Assembly (NCBI GenBank): GCA_012845835.1
Contig: JABAKD010000025.1
Coordinates: forward strand, 524,001 to 588,000
Origin: Undaria pinnatifida
Taxonomy: Eukaryota > Sar > Phaeophyceae > Laminariales > Alariaceae
Length of the DNA: 64,000 nucleotides
Direction of reading: 5' to 3'
In this document: one piece after another, positions 12,495 to 24,325 of the stretch
How the letters are laid out: each line of letters opens with the position of its first letter
Numbering within the stretch: the first letter of the stretch is position 1
The notes under the pieces: generated by a model
What the model was told of the DNA's origin: nothing
Seen by the model: the letters and a program-made list of their open reading frames with translations, nothing else
Database searches by the model: none
Program-made: the position numbers and the translations under genes

Positions 12495-13529
12495 GGCAGC
12501 AACAGCGGTAGCAGCAGCAGTGGCAGCGGAGGTAGTGGCAGTGAAGCTGGGGGCGGGAGCGGGAGCGGGAGCGGGAGCGGGAGCGGAAGCGAGGAGGATC
12601 CCAGCCTGCTAGAGACGTTGGCGGCCACATCCGCGATGGCTAGTGAAATTGACCCAGATGGAAGCATGCGCACGGCAGCCGCTGTTGGTTTGTCTGGTGC
12701 TGCTGTCGCCGCCGCTAACGCCGCCGCTGGTAAGTTTCACTTGTCTGGAGACCTGGGGGGTGCGGTATCGGCTGTTTCGTCGGCTGGACTATCGTGGTGG
12801 AAGAAACATAACGCTGAGGCTTCTGAGGTGGAGGAGGGGGGGAAAGGGGACACGGCAAGGGCTGCAGAGAGCTCTGGCGAAGGTGAGGGAGATAAGCATT
12901 ACGGCAGCCATCCCAAGGGGGGGGGGGAGGGGAGCGCATGGGCTGCGGAGAGCTTTAGAGAAGGCGGCGAAAATAAGCAACATTCCAAGGGCAAGGGGGG
13001 GAGGGGCAGGACTGGGGAGAGCTCATGTGAAAATGAGGCAACGCACCATCACGGCAATCATAACAGTAGCACGCCCCACGGGCTGGGGAAGGACAAGCAC
13101 GGTAGAGCTCCGCATTGTGGTCGGGACGGGGACAGTGGGGCAGAGGGGAGGGGCCATGCGGCTAACAAGCAAGGGGGTGATGGAGACGAGAATAGCAGCG
13201 ACGGAGAGAGTATTGAACATGGTAAACTCCCCGAACCTAAGGGTAAGCGCGGTAGGCATAAGACTGGTGGAAAGGGGGGGGATGAGAAGGTCAGCGTTGA
13301 GGATGATCCGGCGCCGGGAAAGGGAGCGAGGAGGAAAAGACGACAGGCTCTTAAGGCTGCTAAGGGTGGGCATGGGAAGGGGAGCAACGTTGGGGCAGCG
13401 GCGGCGGTCGCTGGGGGCTCGGGGGGGGAGAGCGGGCTGCGTTGCCGAGTGTGCGGCAGAAATTTCCCGTCGAGATCGAAGCTGTTCGTCCATGTTAAGG
13501 CAGAAGGTCACGCCCTGCTGGTTCCGTAG
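5859..13529 (+). CDS. DNAJC21: DNAJC21/Jjj1-type J-protein with two zinc fingers
   Basis: Exons: (4451-4471), 5859-5948, 6280-6476, 7568-7850, 8904-9073, 9982-10041 (an acceptor giving 9976 is equally in frame), 10683-10829, 11345-11483, 11952-13529. Phases agree throughout and give about 894 residues. The J domain has KKAYRK, the HPD motif (WHPDKN) and [17 protein letters not shown], which is diagnostic of the DNAJC21/Jjj1 family. Next come [20 protein letters not shown], a basic coiled coil with [11 protein letters not shown], and two U1-type C2H2 fingers (C-x2-C-x12-H-x5-H): VCAVCKKDF near residue 341 and [15 protein letters not shown] at the C-terminus. The family recruits cytosolic Hsp70 to late pre-60S particles to recycle shuttling export factors. 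The last exon is unusually long and is largely acidic D/E repeats, a serine run of about 11, GS repeats and KGG-rich sequence. Some small exons in the charged middle could be missing. Confidence 0.9.
6619..6905 (+). pseudogene. Ghost duplicate of DNAJC21 exon 6280-6476 tail and donor
   Basis: The sequence from 6619 repeats, with many substitutions, the exon segment from 6357 on (GGTTCGACGACCAT against GGTATGACGACCAC; then ATTCTCAATCCGGCTCGTT is identical). It continues through copies of the donor region (CAGGTAA/CAGGTAAGC) and the first roughly 60 bases of the intron (TGCCGCTGC). The reading frame is disrupted, so this is a decayed tandem duplication inside the intron rather than a used exon. 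Confidence 0.8.
8200..8335. repeat. Minisatellite, 13-14-bp unit TATCGTACAGTAT
   Basis: About ten imperfect tandem copies of TATCGTACAGTAT lie in the DNAJC21 intron 7851-8903; later copies are diverged (CACTACTATCG, AACAATATTATCG). Confidence 0.85.
12461..12590 (+). repeat. In-frame AGC (Ser) and GGGAGC (Gly-Ser) repeats in DNAJC21
   Basis: An AGC triplet run encodes about 11 consecutive serines and is followed by GGGAGC hexamers encoding [10 protein letters not shown]. Both are in the coding frame of the final exon and preserve it, as expected for replication-slippage expansion inside a disordered linker. Confidence 0.9.
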
Positions 13530-15520
13530 TAGCGGCAGCAGAAGCAGTAGTAGATGTAGATGTATTACCAAGGTAGAACAGTTGTAGCACAGGACACCTA
13601 TTAAGCTAAGAAATTGAGCACTAAGAAAGCCGGGCTGAGAGTTGAGGAAAAATAAGGCGTGCTATGGCTTCCTGGGGGTACGTTGCGCTTTCTGCCCAAA
13701 CTTTTTGTAAATTTCGGGAATGACGGTGTGCCCCAGCCTCAAGAAGTACCGAATATCAATATGATAATAGGATGGACTACTCTTGTATGTTTTTGATGTT
13801 TTCGTTGTAAACGTAGACCATGGGGGTTGATTCTTACCATTAATACTATCACCGACGTCTGTCTGTTTGCTGTATTCTGCTGTATTTCTGGTAAAGCGCA
13901 CATTGCAGTAGTATTAATAGTGGTAGTTGTGAAAGTATGTTTGTAGGTGGTAAATAGAGTTCCTCAAGGGAGAAGCCGCTAAAACTAGCTGCGCCCTACA
14001 AGTACTGTGCCGTATATTTCTATGTGTGTGGTTGTGCTCTTCTGTATGCACTAGGTATGTGTGCGTCGCGTGTGTGCTGTCACAAAATCGGTGTACAGCA
14101 GCAGCCGCAGCAGCCACAGTACAACCGCAGAAGCCGTGTTTCAAGCAAGCTCTCGCCTTTGTGCCAGCAGTAGTCATGCTGCATGTGTGTGGTTGGTGCA
14201 CAGCAGGAGACCGAGCCACTCTGCAACATCAACGGTAGCATTAATGTCCAATGCAACAATCAAAAACACATGGTCCGAGATCTCATACCAGGTACACAAA
14301 CCATACAGCAGTAGTCTATACTGTAGTAGCAAAAGCAGCACTACTACTACTGCTTGTAGCTATTTTTTGTCACGATTCCTGACATTTTTTTTTGTGTCCC
14401 TTAGACTATACTTGTACATGTCATTGGAAAGGCTGCGTTCCCCCTTTTCGACCTGCAACACCCGGGATAATATTGAGTCAAGCACATCCCGAAGGGAAAC
14501 TTTGTAAGCATACCAGGTATTAATAGTAGTCCTTATGGCATGCATAGGACCCCGGTTTACTCGGGTTCGCTACGTCGTATAGCGTACTGCTGTATGTAGC
14601 ATGGCCGCCTTGATTGACCACATCATTGGGGGTATTGTCACGGGCAAAGGTTGGAAACGCGTAGCATGCGTCAATTCTCTGTGGCGGCAAGTCCAAATGA
14701 GATTTGACCGACAGCGCTACTACTATACTAACTACTAGACTACAGCTTCAGCGGCGTACATTATTGTATGACTTCGTTTTAGGAAAATGCGTACGTACCA
14801 GGTATCATTCTACCTCTTCTGCGTGCAATACAAAAACGTATCAGCCGCCAACAGCGCGAAGTCAGCTACCAGGCACTACCAAGCAGCACCAGGCACCACC
14901 ACCTCGTACTCGCAGCGAGGATTTTTCAGCAGCACCACCTGGTTACACTATTCAACAAGTAAGTCCTTACTAATCGCGGTCCGTTGTTGTCGTTCAACAG
15001 TAACAGTAGTTGTTGTTGTCGCGGAAATTCTAAAGGTATGTGATGACGTTGGCACACCGATAAAATTGTGCTCGTCTGTCTGTCCCTGTCCGGTTGCAGG
15101 ATAAAGGTTGCCAATGTTTAAATCGAATTGCAAGGATGATAATCGACCCTAAATTTATTTGTCGGAACTCGAAGCTGACGTTGTTTAAATAGAATGATTT
15201 TACGTATTGGAAACAACATGATTTTGCAAAGTTTATCTAGTACTCACTACTCGTCTTTATAAACCGATCGTAAAAGTAATTGTTCCACACGAGAACACCG
15301 GGGATTATCGCAACGCATATTGTTGGCGCTGCACTTCAGCCGTATCCTGTTTCTTGTTTTTTTTCAACTGTTCTGCCGAAACGCAACCAAAAATATGCGG
15401 CGCAATTACAAAACTCCACCGCGCTTACGCCTCGCGTGATAGCTCGTAGCGTAGCAGCGGCAACACCAGCAGCAGCCGACAAGCAGGTGTACACTGTGCA
15501 CGCGGCTTGCTGTACAGACC
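13530..15520. other. Intergenic region between DNAJC21 and the unknown gene
   Basis: No gene is supported. The sequence holds CAG-rich patches (about 14098-14117 and 15465-15485), three exact TACCAGGTA motifs (14286, 14511, 14796) and ATTAATAG motifs. The start codon of the next gene at 15521 follows directly in an ACAGACCATGG context. The promoter cannot be placed. Confidence 0.5.
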
Positions 15521-18500
15521 ATGGACGCCGATGGAGAAGAGGACAGCCAATTCTCGGCGTTCACGTCCTCGCTGTCATGGTGGATGATGAAGAGCCTATG
15601 GAAGGAGGGGATGCCGGACCAAAAACTAACGTTGTCGATGGCGGACACATTCTTGTTGAAAGACGGCCACCTTCAGTCTTGGTACTTCACCAGCGACAAG
15701 TCCGGTCGGGTCCTCAAGGTACCTCTAGCCAGACTTCACGACCTTGGCAACCACTGCTAGCGTTAGTCCACGGTGCTTACTTCTAGTGTTGTGGGATGTC
15801 GGGGTGTTGACTTATCCTACTGGTGGTCTAGTATCAGTAATCGCAAAGGTATCGGTAGGTAGCTGGCACGTTAAAATAGTTGTTGAAGTTGGTTGAAGGA
15901 TCGACAGCCCCCAGTGTCGGTAATTTGACCAGTGCCACGCCCGGCCGCGGGTGCCCAAGGAGTGCTTTGTGGTAGCGTCCGTTAGCACCGTGAACATCAT
16001 CAACACTTATGGCAATCTGCGATGTTTGGTTGTAGTGCTGTGGGCCGTGGGGATCTCGACCATTTCCCGCTGCTTCAGTATCAGTTTACTACTTAGTACC
16101 AGGTACGAGTATGTAACAAGATATCGGTAGCTGACACGTTCTTATTGAAACATTGAAACCCGGACGCCCTCCGGCGTTGGTACTCCGTCAGTGACAATTT
16201 CAAGCTAGGCCGCGTACTCAAGGTGGGATACCGTCCGTTGGCACCGTCCGTTGTCACCCACCTGCGTTTATCTGCTATGTTTCGTTTTATTGATTAGTAG
16301 TACCGTGAGCATGCCGTCCATTACCCTCGGCTAGTATAAGAAAACACTGTAAGATCATAGTCTAGACTAGACTAGACTAGACTAGACTAGACTAGACTAG
16401 ACTAGACTAGACTATACTAGACTAGACTACAGCAAACGGGCTGACAGAGTCGTGAGGTTATGAGTTATGATACGCACGTACCGGAGAGTGTGCTATTTAA
16501 TATTTCGAAGTATAGACTAGACTAGTCTATAGGAGTACATAAGGTGTTGGGTTACCGTCCGTTATCTGCATGGCGTACGGCAAGGACTATTTCCAAACAT
16601 CTTCACACACCACCGTTCAAACCCACCCACGATGCATGTTTCCGGTGCCGTGGGCCGTACGGGGCTGTATAAAAATCCCTAGTCTAGCACCACTAACCTT
16701 ATACTGCTGTGTACACGGCAAACACCGAGTTAGGCCGCCGTGCTTTGTCTGCTTCCCGTACGGCGTTTGCCGTACGGGAAGCAGTGATGATCCCCACACG
16801 TACACGGATGTTAGCAGCTACGCATGGTACCATCGGCCCCCCACCTTTTTAAACCGCTGAAAGCCATCCATGCACGCCGAGTGTACATCCCACAATACCA
16901 CCCCGTACCACCCGGCATCCTGTCGCTCACTGTAACCGGGGGATCTTACTTCCCAGCGCTGGCTCCCGCCCTCAATATTTTATATCATGCGATCTTACGA
17001 TACACTGTAGGCGTTTTTTCCTTTCGTACGGTGCACAAGGATAAAAAGCAGCGCGGCGGGGCTTACTCGTAAGATGGAGTTGGCCAGGTACAACAGAAAG
17101 CAGTACTGCTGCAGACTGCTATTAACAATAGAACATGATAGCAATTCGTAGCGGAGATCGACGTAGTGTTGTGAGTGTGTGCATAGATTGGCACGGCTGA
17201 CTCTCTGAACGCAGTGAAGGCACTGCCTGTCACTGCCGCGGTTACTTTACTACAATCACGTGCATGATAGCGACGCAATGGCTAAAGGCGTTTCACGCAT
17301 CACATTGTTCAGCGAGCGAGCAGTCGCCTGGGCTGCTGGACTGGGATGAAATAGCCAACATCCTCCTTCAACAGGAACGCAGTCACAACGACCGCTGTGT
17401 GCCCCGTCAAAACGTGAAGTGGCGAGCAAACAAGCGTCTGGAGTGGGACGGACTGGCGAAGTTCCCCCTCCAACAATCAAACATTCATGCTATACAAGGA
17501 AAATCACAGCCTTGGTCGTTTTTCTCTCTCATCATTGTCTCCTTACAAGCATTCCCCCTTCTTCTACCTTGCCATAACGTGTGGATGTATAGCGAGCGAG
17601 CAAGCGCCTGAGCTGGGACGGTCTGGTCGAGTTCCTCCTCCAACAAGCACGCCTCCGCACCACTAAGGGAGCCAGTTCTGCAAAAGATTCGTGCCCTCCA
17701 GGGGTGATTGCTACCGCCAGGAGGCTGAGAGACGGCCAGACCTTCCCGATGATGCTCACAGCATTGGACTTCAAGTCGCTGCGAGAAAAGCACAACGCTG
17801 ATCTTTTAGACGAGATCGTGGCAGTCCAGCCTTACGTGACCAAAACAGCCTTCATGGGGTGCGGGCTTTTCGAGACGGAGTTTGAGCGGAAAGGGAGGCG
17901 ATGTCACGCGCAGGCTGCGCTGTCGACGTTTGAGCTCGTGCAGTGGCCGCAAGCGGGGGATGCGGGACAGTTTGAGGGTTTTCCAATTTCTGCAGAACCA
18001 GCCGAGAGCCGAAGCTCAGAACGGAGGACAATGGATAGGGCTGCGAAGCGCGTGCATGGGGTTTTGCACCGGGTGCTCGCCATGACGACCAGGAGCATCG
18101 TCGAACACGTCGAGAAAGAGGTATGAGAACCGAAGCGTGAGTAAAATGACATTGATGGCAGATTATTTTCATCGTATTAATGGTAGTATAAGTAACACCA
18201 CGACAGCAGTATCCGAAGTATATTGTCAGTACCGATGAACCCTTAGTCTTGGACAAACAGGGTGGATGTACCCGGTATAGGGTACAGTACGTGCTCTACA
18301 GTAGTGCCAAGAGCTTTGCCGCCGAAACACGGGCACAGTTCTAAAGTGTCGTACGTTTCCAGGTGTAAAAAAGGCAATCGAAACCATCGCGCCTACCTTG
18401 CCTATAATAGACATGCCTGGTGCGCAGTATGTGCCCAACCATCCAACGCTAGCTGTGCGGCTAGTTCATCTGTTTTTACCATCTTCTTCTTCGCGTTTAA

Positions 18501-21500
18501 CGGTTCAAGCCCTGTCCCGCAACGTCCCTTTGAACATCACCCAGACGGACGAGGTCATCCTACGAGTCGTAGCACAGTACGTTTTCGTACCGGGCAACGG
18601 CCAGCCTACCCTTCTCTGGCTCGACTCGGTCGAGACGGGAGTGTCATCCACGCAGAGAACCGGCTTGATCGCGGACGATGAGAGTGACCTAGACGCCAAC
18701 GGCTCCTTCATGCAGCTTACTCGGGAGTTGGTAGAGACCAATCGCTCGTGGACAACTTTCTTCCCTCCCAAGATGGCCGACATTGCCTCAGGGAAGTTAG
18801 CTGCAGGGTCTGGTCAAGTTGTTGGCCCAAGCCCACGGTCGCGCGCTTTCTCGGAAAAACACAACGATTTTGATGATAATGGTGAGGGTGCGTCTCAAGC
18901 GTCTCAAGCTGATGCCAGATCGACATCTTCGGCCACTTCCGGGTTGTCAGTGCCCAACGGGGTGTTATGTAACCCTAACGCCGCGGGCACGATAGCGACG
19001 CCTCTCTCCCCCGAAAACCACGCTATGGGGGTGACGTTTGAAAGCCAACCTCTGGGGGTAACTTTTGCCCGCCCTCATGATCGAACTCCGACAGCTTTCC
19101 CAGGAGCTGGTCATCGTCTTGACGAGATAAGGTGGAGGCAAGGACAGGACGGCGGCTTTCCCGTGGCCAATTACGCGGGGGGGCGTGGCAGAAGCTGTCG
19201 CGATAACTTCACCTTGCCCACGGAGTCGTGGTCTCGCAGGTCGTCCAGGTGGGCGGGGCTTGACGGATGGGGCAAGGGAGGACGAGGGGTTGCGCGGTCA
19301 GGGAACAAGCAGTGGGTGCGGAGGAGGTCAACGGGAACGACAATGAGGCTTGACGACCGACGGCTGGACCTTAGACACGGGTCTGAATCACACCGCCCGC
19401 AGACGGCTCCGCCGCCGAGAGCCTTGGGGGAAGCGAGGGGTGGCGGATCGCTGGGGAAGCGCCGCGGCGATGCTATCGAGGTCACGGGTGGCCGTTTGCC
19501 CAGCAAGAAGAATGGGTGAGAGTTGATTCTACTCCCTACCTGGCCTGGTGAAAGCGTACAACGATTTTTCCATTAGCTGAAGAATGCTGAGTTGTATACT
19601 GTGTACTTGTACGTTGGCGTGGACAGCCTTGAGTTACTGCTACCGTCATGTGTGATTCCCTCCCCCCCCCCCCCCCCCCCCCCCGGCGCGCGTGGTCAAT
19701 GCTGCTCGGCCTCCAATCCCCCGTTGTCTCGTGCTGTGCCGTCTATGCGGCGCGCACCATTCATTCGAATAGCTGCTACGGAGACTACTGCAACTGCGAG
19801 GTCATGAAGCCGGTCAGCGACGCCAAACAAAATGGCCACGCGGGGGGTAAGCGTGAGCTAAATGGAAAGAGTCCATCAGCCTCGAACCTCGTGCCCTACC
19901 GATCGATCTTAAGGAGCAGGGCCGAGGAGAAAGCGTTATGCTTGCCCTTACGATGCTTACACACCATGAATTTCACCGGTACCAGAGCGGGGCGAGATAC
20001 GTTGGAGCGAAACTCAACACACATCACACCGGGTGGTAGCTCGGACTTGGTCGACCTGGGTCTGGGAGGTTCAAAGGTGGGTCAGATGCATGCCATTGTT
20101 CCAATGATCCTCTGGCGATGACGTGTAGCAGTAATGTGTACCGATGGATGCTTCCCTGAAGCCGGTATCCGCGTAAGAACAGTATGCACTATTATTTCGG
20201 AGTACCATAGTAATCAAGACCGACGACGTACATAAAAACTAAACATTTGCCTGTTTTTCCTAACCATGTTTGGTCCTGGATACTACGTCCCCCCGTGATA
20301 TATACATATATATATCTGTGACGCGCGGTACTATTACATGTAGTATGCTAACAGTACGATGCCGGTGAACCTGATTTTTCTGGGTTTGTTTAACTTAGAG
20401 AGCTCTATATCACACCCAAAATAACCGAGTTGAACAACCATTGTAAGTATTATCCTTAAACAACCATTGTAACTATTATCCCGATAGAGGATTCCACTGC
20501 CACTACCTTGTATAGGTGTTTAATGAGCACCAATATTGTACAACACAATTGTATGATATTTGCTCAGTATTTGCTCATTTGATTGATATATTGGCATTGT
20601 TTACTCCGATAAATTGTCGAAAGGAAAGACGGATGGATAGATGGACACATTCGGTTTTCATGTTCGAACTGGTTCGAAAGGTAACTCTCGTAACAGCTGT
20701 CCTTCCCCACAGCATACTATAGTACTATAATACTATAATACTATAATAATATAATACTACAATACCATAATACCATAATACCATAATACTACAATACTAT
20801 GTACGCAATCTACTGCCTGGTGCAGCATCAATAGTATTTGTGCTCTTCGGCAGTATACAAATACCCCTCCAGACACAACACAAGAAAAAAAGTGTCATCT
20901 TGAAGCTCATTTTTACAAAAATGAGTTTCGACGAAATCCTCGATCTCACAGCTGTATGATAGTACACCTGGCATATATATATATTAATAAAAAGCTCATG
21001 GTCCGGATTTCTAGCTGTCAGTTTCCGCAGTTGTGGCTACAGGACACGAGTAATACTCCCCGAGACTGGACGCCGTGGCGCAGTCTCACAAGGTAAACGG
21101 ACACCGAACATGCATCGACATGCCCCCCCGCCCGACCCCTTTTACCGCTCCTCTTAGCCCTTTTCCCGACAATTGTTTCTCACGCAAACCCAAACTAATA
21201 CACAAGCCTCGCCCATACTACGCCACACGAAACAAAAGCACCAACCGCATCGGGAAACAGTACAAAAATTCACTGTTCACTCTATCGAGGGCAAATACTT
21301 TTGACCAACCCCCAATCAACCGCTGAATATGTTGATAAAGCCCCTGTCGTCCACTGTGCACCTCGCAGCGAAAAGGAAAGGGAAGCTTAGCCTCTTTAAT
21401 TGCCGAGCGCATGCGTGTTCTAGCAGCCAACATCAGCGACGAGGGACGCGGGGAGTACTTTAGCCTAATATCCTCGGACCGGGCGAGGGCGGGAGCGCCG

Positions 21501-23138
21501 GAGGCGGCCCAGCGCGGGGTGGAGGAGTTGTTGTACGAGGAGGCTTTGAGCCACCTCCAACCGACCACCATAGCTCGTCCGGTGGCTGTGTGCGACACGT
21601 GCGCCATGGTGAGAAATCAACAGGAAATGCGGTGTGTGGGAGAGGCGAAATCCAGAGGGGGGGGGGAGTGGGGGGGGGGGGGGGCGTTCTCATTTGCTTG
21701 GTCATTTGAACGTTAACCATGCATCTCTTTTGAGACGCATCTCTTCCGAGATGGAGCACATCCGGGGGGGCCGTCCAGCGGTGGAAAGCGTAAAAGGCGC
21801 AAGGCGGTTGATGCATGGCTTCAGGCGTAGGCAGACAATTTGCCCTTTCAACAACTTTGAAATTGTTTGGTTATTCCGTTTATTCTCCGGTTACAATCGT
21901 GCCGCCTTTTTTTTTTTTATAACCGAAGAAAAAAACTGGAAAATTATCCGTGGATGATGACGTCAGTCTTCTGTTTGTACACAGCGCACATTATAAGCAC
22001 CTGACTTCCGTCGAGAAACAATCACGCCTGGCAGGCTTATTATGCATGTCGCAGGTATACAGCCGCTTTCCGCTTCAATAGCACAGAACCGCAACAATCC
22101 GTGGAATGCATATGATGACGACTTTCCCGGGTACAATGGGCGGCTCCCAATACAATGCCGGTTTCGTAGTGCCACTGCTCTCCATGGTTCCGGTTTTGTA
22201 GTGCCACTTCCCTCTGTAGTGCCGGCGAATCGTTCGACTCGACTGGAGCTCTATAGTGGTAAATCCTCAACAGTGCCGGTATGTGGCAGTGTTATAGAGT
22301 GTACCGGCGCTATTGGGAGTACCCCGCTTTCTATAGACCAGTATATTGTATAGATCAAAGCAGCACCCCAGTAAATCAGGGAATATGAGACGATGAGTCG
22401 TGATGTGTTCTCGACCAAGCCGACGGTAAGCTGGGATACTGTAGGTAGTATGCATGATGCCTCGTTTTCTTTCCGAGCGGGGAAGCAAACAATATGATGG
22501 CGAATTTCGCGAAATCGCAAAACTAAAACGGTTTGTCTAAGGGCAGTTCGCAATTCTTACTCTAGTACCGGAATGCAGTCCGATCCGTGAGTCGAAAATT
22601 CTCTTTTCGGCTCGAGGGGCCATCGGTGAAGACCAAGTCGGGCTTCTTACAATGCCGGAAAATACGACCTGTCTCGACTGATTGGATTTGCTAAGCACTG
22701 TTAATACGTACGGTAGACCCAACAAAAAACCTTTCAGGTGTTCCCCCCCCCCCCAATCTTTTTGGCGACCAGCTACTACTAATGCCGGTGTGAATTAGTG
22801 CTGCTGCTGGTTGGTGCTTTTAAGTCCCAACGAAACGGATCAAGTCGTTCTTATCTTCCTCTCTTCTTCAACTGTTTGACCAGGTGTACGGGCAGATGGA
22901 TTTGTGTCGGAAGCAGACGAAGAGTCTCAAGGCCCTCGCTGGTGTCAACTCCCGAGAGGCGCGCATCGCCTGCGCAAAGCGACTACGCCAAGAACACCAA
23001 CGAAAACAGCAGCTACTGCGAGACGGAGACCGCGTGGATAGCACACAAGAAGCGCTCGGGATTCGCGGTGGTGATGAAGAAGTGACGCCCCTTCGGCGGT
23101 TTAGCGAGCTCAATCTTAACCTTAGCCTCGAGGCTTAA
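15521..23138 (+). CDS. Protein of unknown function, six exons, about 888 residues
   Basis: Exons with matching phases: 15521-15718, 17593-18120, 18374-19515, 19773-20076, 21369-21608, 22884-23138 (TAA stop). I do not recognise the family. Exon 1 is tryptophan-rich (SWWMMKSLW, LQSWYF). Exon 2 gives a compact alpha/beta-looking segment (TFPMMLTALDFKSLREKHNA, QPYVTKTAF). Exon 3 starts globular (VHLFLPSSSSRLTV, VILRVVAQYVFVPGNGQPT) and then becomes a low-complexity basic tail. Exons 5-6 form a charged helical C-terminus around a CxxC pair, VCDTC at about residues 799-802, that sits directly before an exon junction. No signal peptide or membrane span is evident. Weak points: the 18374 acceptor lacks a pyrimidine tract (a better one at 18362 is out of frame, so a small exon may be missed), and exon 4 could be mis-modelled. 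The exon 1 tail and exon 2 head both have decayed duplicates in the intervening intron. Confidence 0.6.
15856..16228 (+). pseudogene. Two ghost copies of the unknown gene's exon 1 tail
   Basis: Segments at about 15856-15962 and 16130-16228 are diverged copies of 15640-15722. All share the CACGTT/ACATTC start, the GGTACTTCACCAGCGACAAG-like stretch and a terminal CTCAAGG or CCCAAGG donor. The 16130 copy is closer to the real exon (TTCTTATTGAAA, GGTACTCCGTCAGTGACAA, CGCGTACTCAAGGTG). Both are frameshifted. The two ghosts also share upstream GATATCGGTAGCTG and downstream CCGTCCGTT(A/G)GCACCGT, so the duplicated unit was larger than the exon. Confidence 0.75.
16366..16436. repeat. TAGAC microsatellite
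   Basis: About fourteen tandem TAGAC units with one interruption (TATACTAG) lie in the intron 15719-17592. A short outlier, TAGACTAGACTAGTCTA, occurs near 16513-16529. Confidence 0.95.
16749..16784. repeat. Perfect 16-bp inverted repeat with 4-nt loop
   Basis: CTGCTTCCCGTACGGC at 16749-16764 and its exact complement at 16769-16784 are separated by GTTT. The shorter string GCGTACGGC also occurs at about 16571-16579. It lies in the intron of the unknown gene and would form a very stable RNA or cruciform hairpin. Confidence 0.9.
17310..17482 (+). pseudogene. Two ghost copies of the unknown gene's exon 2 head
   Basis: The start of exon 2 (17593 on: CGAGCGAGCAAGCGCCTG, then WDGLVEFLLQQ) is repeated upstream at about 17310-17375 and 17424-17482. 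The nearer copy still reads RANKRLEWDGLAKFPLQQ; the farther one reads WDEIANILLQQER. Spacing is about 112 and 168 bases. The exon at 17593 is taken as the real one because only it continues into the long open frame and joins exon 1 in phase. The copies could be alternative exons, but no donors are obvious. Confidence 0.65.
20713..20803. repeat. AT-rich TACTATAA/TACCATAA microsatellite
   Basis: About nine imperfect copies of an AATACTATA-type 8-10-bp unit lie in the intron 20077-21368 of the unknown gene. The unit changes from ACTATAAT to ACCATAAT partway. Confidence 0.85.
20923..20954 (+). repeat. Dispersed repeat core (GTTTCGACGAAATC...CTCACAGCTG), copy 1
   Basis: A roughly 32-bp core, GAGTTTCGACGAAATCCT followed by CGATCTCACAGCTG, recurs at 40067-40097 and, in its 3' half, at about 44772-44790. 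All three copies lie in introns, in the same orientation. Probably the end of a decayed transposable element. Confidence 0.7.
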
Positions 23139-23219
23139 GTCTCAACGCACGCCAGTGTCCTGAGCCAAACAGGCGGTTTTTCATGTACTCCGGAGTAGTA
23201 CCATTAATTAATACGGACA

Positions 23220-23530
23220 CACATTTTTTCTCTTTTGCTCATCCCTTCTTTTGTCTTGGCACTTTCCCATTCTCCTGCTCCCACCCTAGACGTGTAACTC
23301 AGATCCGGGGGCAGTACACTAAGCGGGCTCTTTCCCCCCCTCCCCACTACGACGATACGTGCCTTCATCAATATCATCAATATCATCGATATAATCGATA
23401 TAATAATCCATATAACCAATATCAACAACATCTTCAATAGCATCAAGATCGTCTTATTCGCCAGAAGATTCCAGAATTGTCTTCTCGTCGACTCGCATCG
23501 AAGTTTGCAACCCCCCCCCCCCCCCCCCCG
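23220..23530 (-). mobile_element. SINE-family copy (reverse orientation, 5'-truncated)
   Basis: The segment with AGATCCGGGG, then CCCCCCTCCCCACTACG and CGTGCCTTCATC, matches the reverse complement of the tail of the tRNA-headed element at 59613-59970 and the copies at 41150-41330 and 41945-42262. GTCGACTCGCATCGAA at about 23485 matches the CACTCGCATCGAA of the 41945 copy. Confidence 0.65.
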
Positions 23531-24325
23531 CGCTATTCGAAGAATGCCTACTTCGTATTGCTATTACTATTAGTAGTTTTGTCCGCCGAGCATGGAGGGC
23601 TCCTAGCCCTAACGAAGGAAACGAACATGTGCTACAAAGCTAATATTCTACTTCGTATCTCATGTATTGCTGGTTGGCGGGCCAGTCGTGGAGTATTGCA
23701 GCCAGTAGTGGAGTATTGCTACTGGAGTATTGTATTTTGCAGTAGTCATCCCAAGGTATGGGTTGCGCATTTTTTCTGGGCGGAACGTTTTTTTTTTTTT
23801 TCCGGTGGAGCTAGCTCCTCAAGCTCGAGTAACTATGGGTTAGTCCGATACTTTTCCGAGTATATATATATATAAATATATTTTCTTCATCCGTAGGTCG
23901 GGTTGCGCGATTGAATGTCTTCGAAGTTCATGCTTCGGGTGATGGTGATGGTGACATTCACGAAGCAAGTGGGACTTTCATTCAGCTCCTTACTGTAGAG
24001 CTGTACCTCATTGTTGCCGCATTTTTTTCGGCGGGTGATGTGTGACGTGATGTGATGTGGGATGCGTGCGAGATGTGTGATTGATGATTGACGATTGATG
24101 GATGCATATGCTACGATACAGAAAGGTAGTCCTTTCTGACTGAAAACGTTGTCTGAATGACGCCCAATGTTCACCTGTAAATGGTCAAGACCGTTCGTTG
24201 TGCTACCATTAATAGTGGATGGTGGATGGAGATAGCCTCCGGCCGCGTGAACTGTGCGCTTGTTTTTTTGGCACACTAGTCTAGTATTAGCTTTTCAGTA
24301 CGGTATCGCCCTATTAAATAGTCTA

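Noticed and set aside
12164-12673. - strand leucine/proline-rich open frame
   Set aside because: Antisense shadow of the serine, glycine and acidic repeats in the last DNAJC21 exon.
12643-13587. 314-codon + strand frame overlapping DNAJC21
   Set aside because: Arg/Gly-rich alternative frame of the repetitive exon; it lacks the C2H2 finger that the true frame encodes at 13439-13507.
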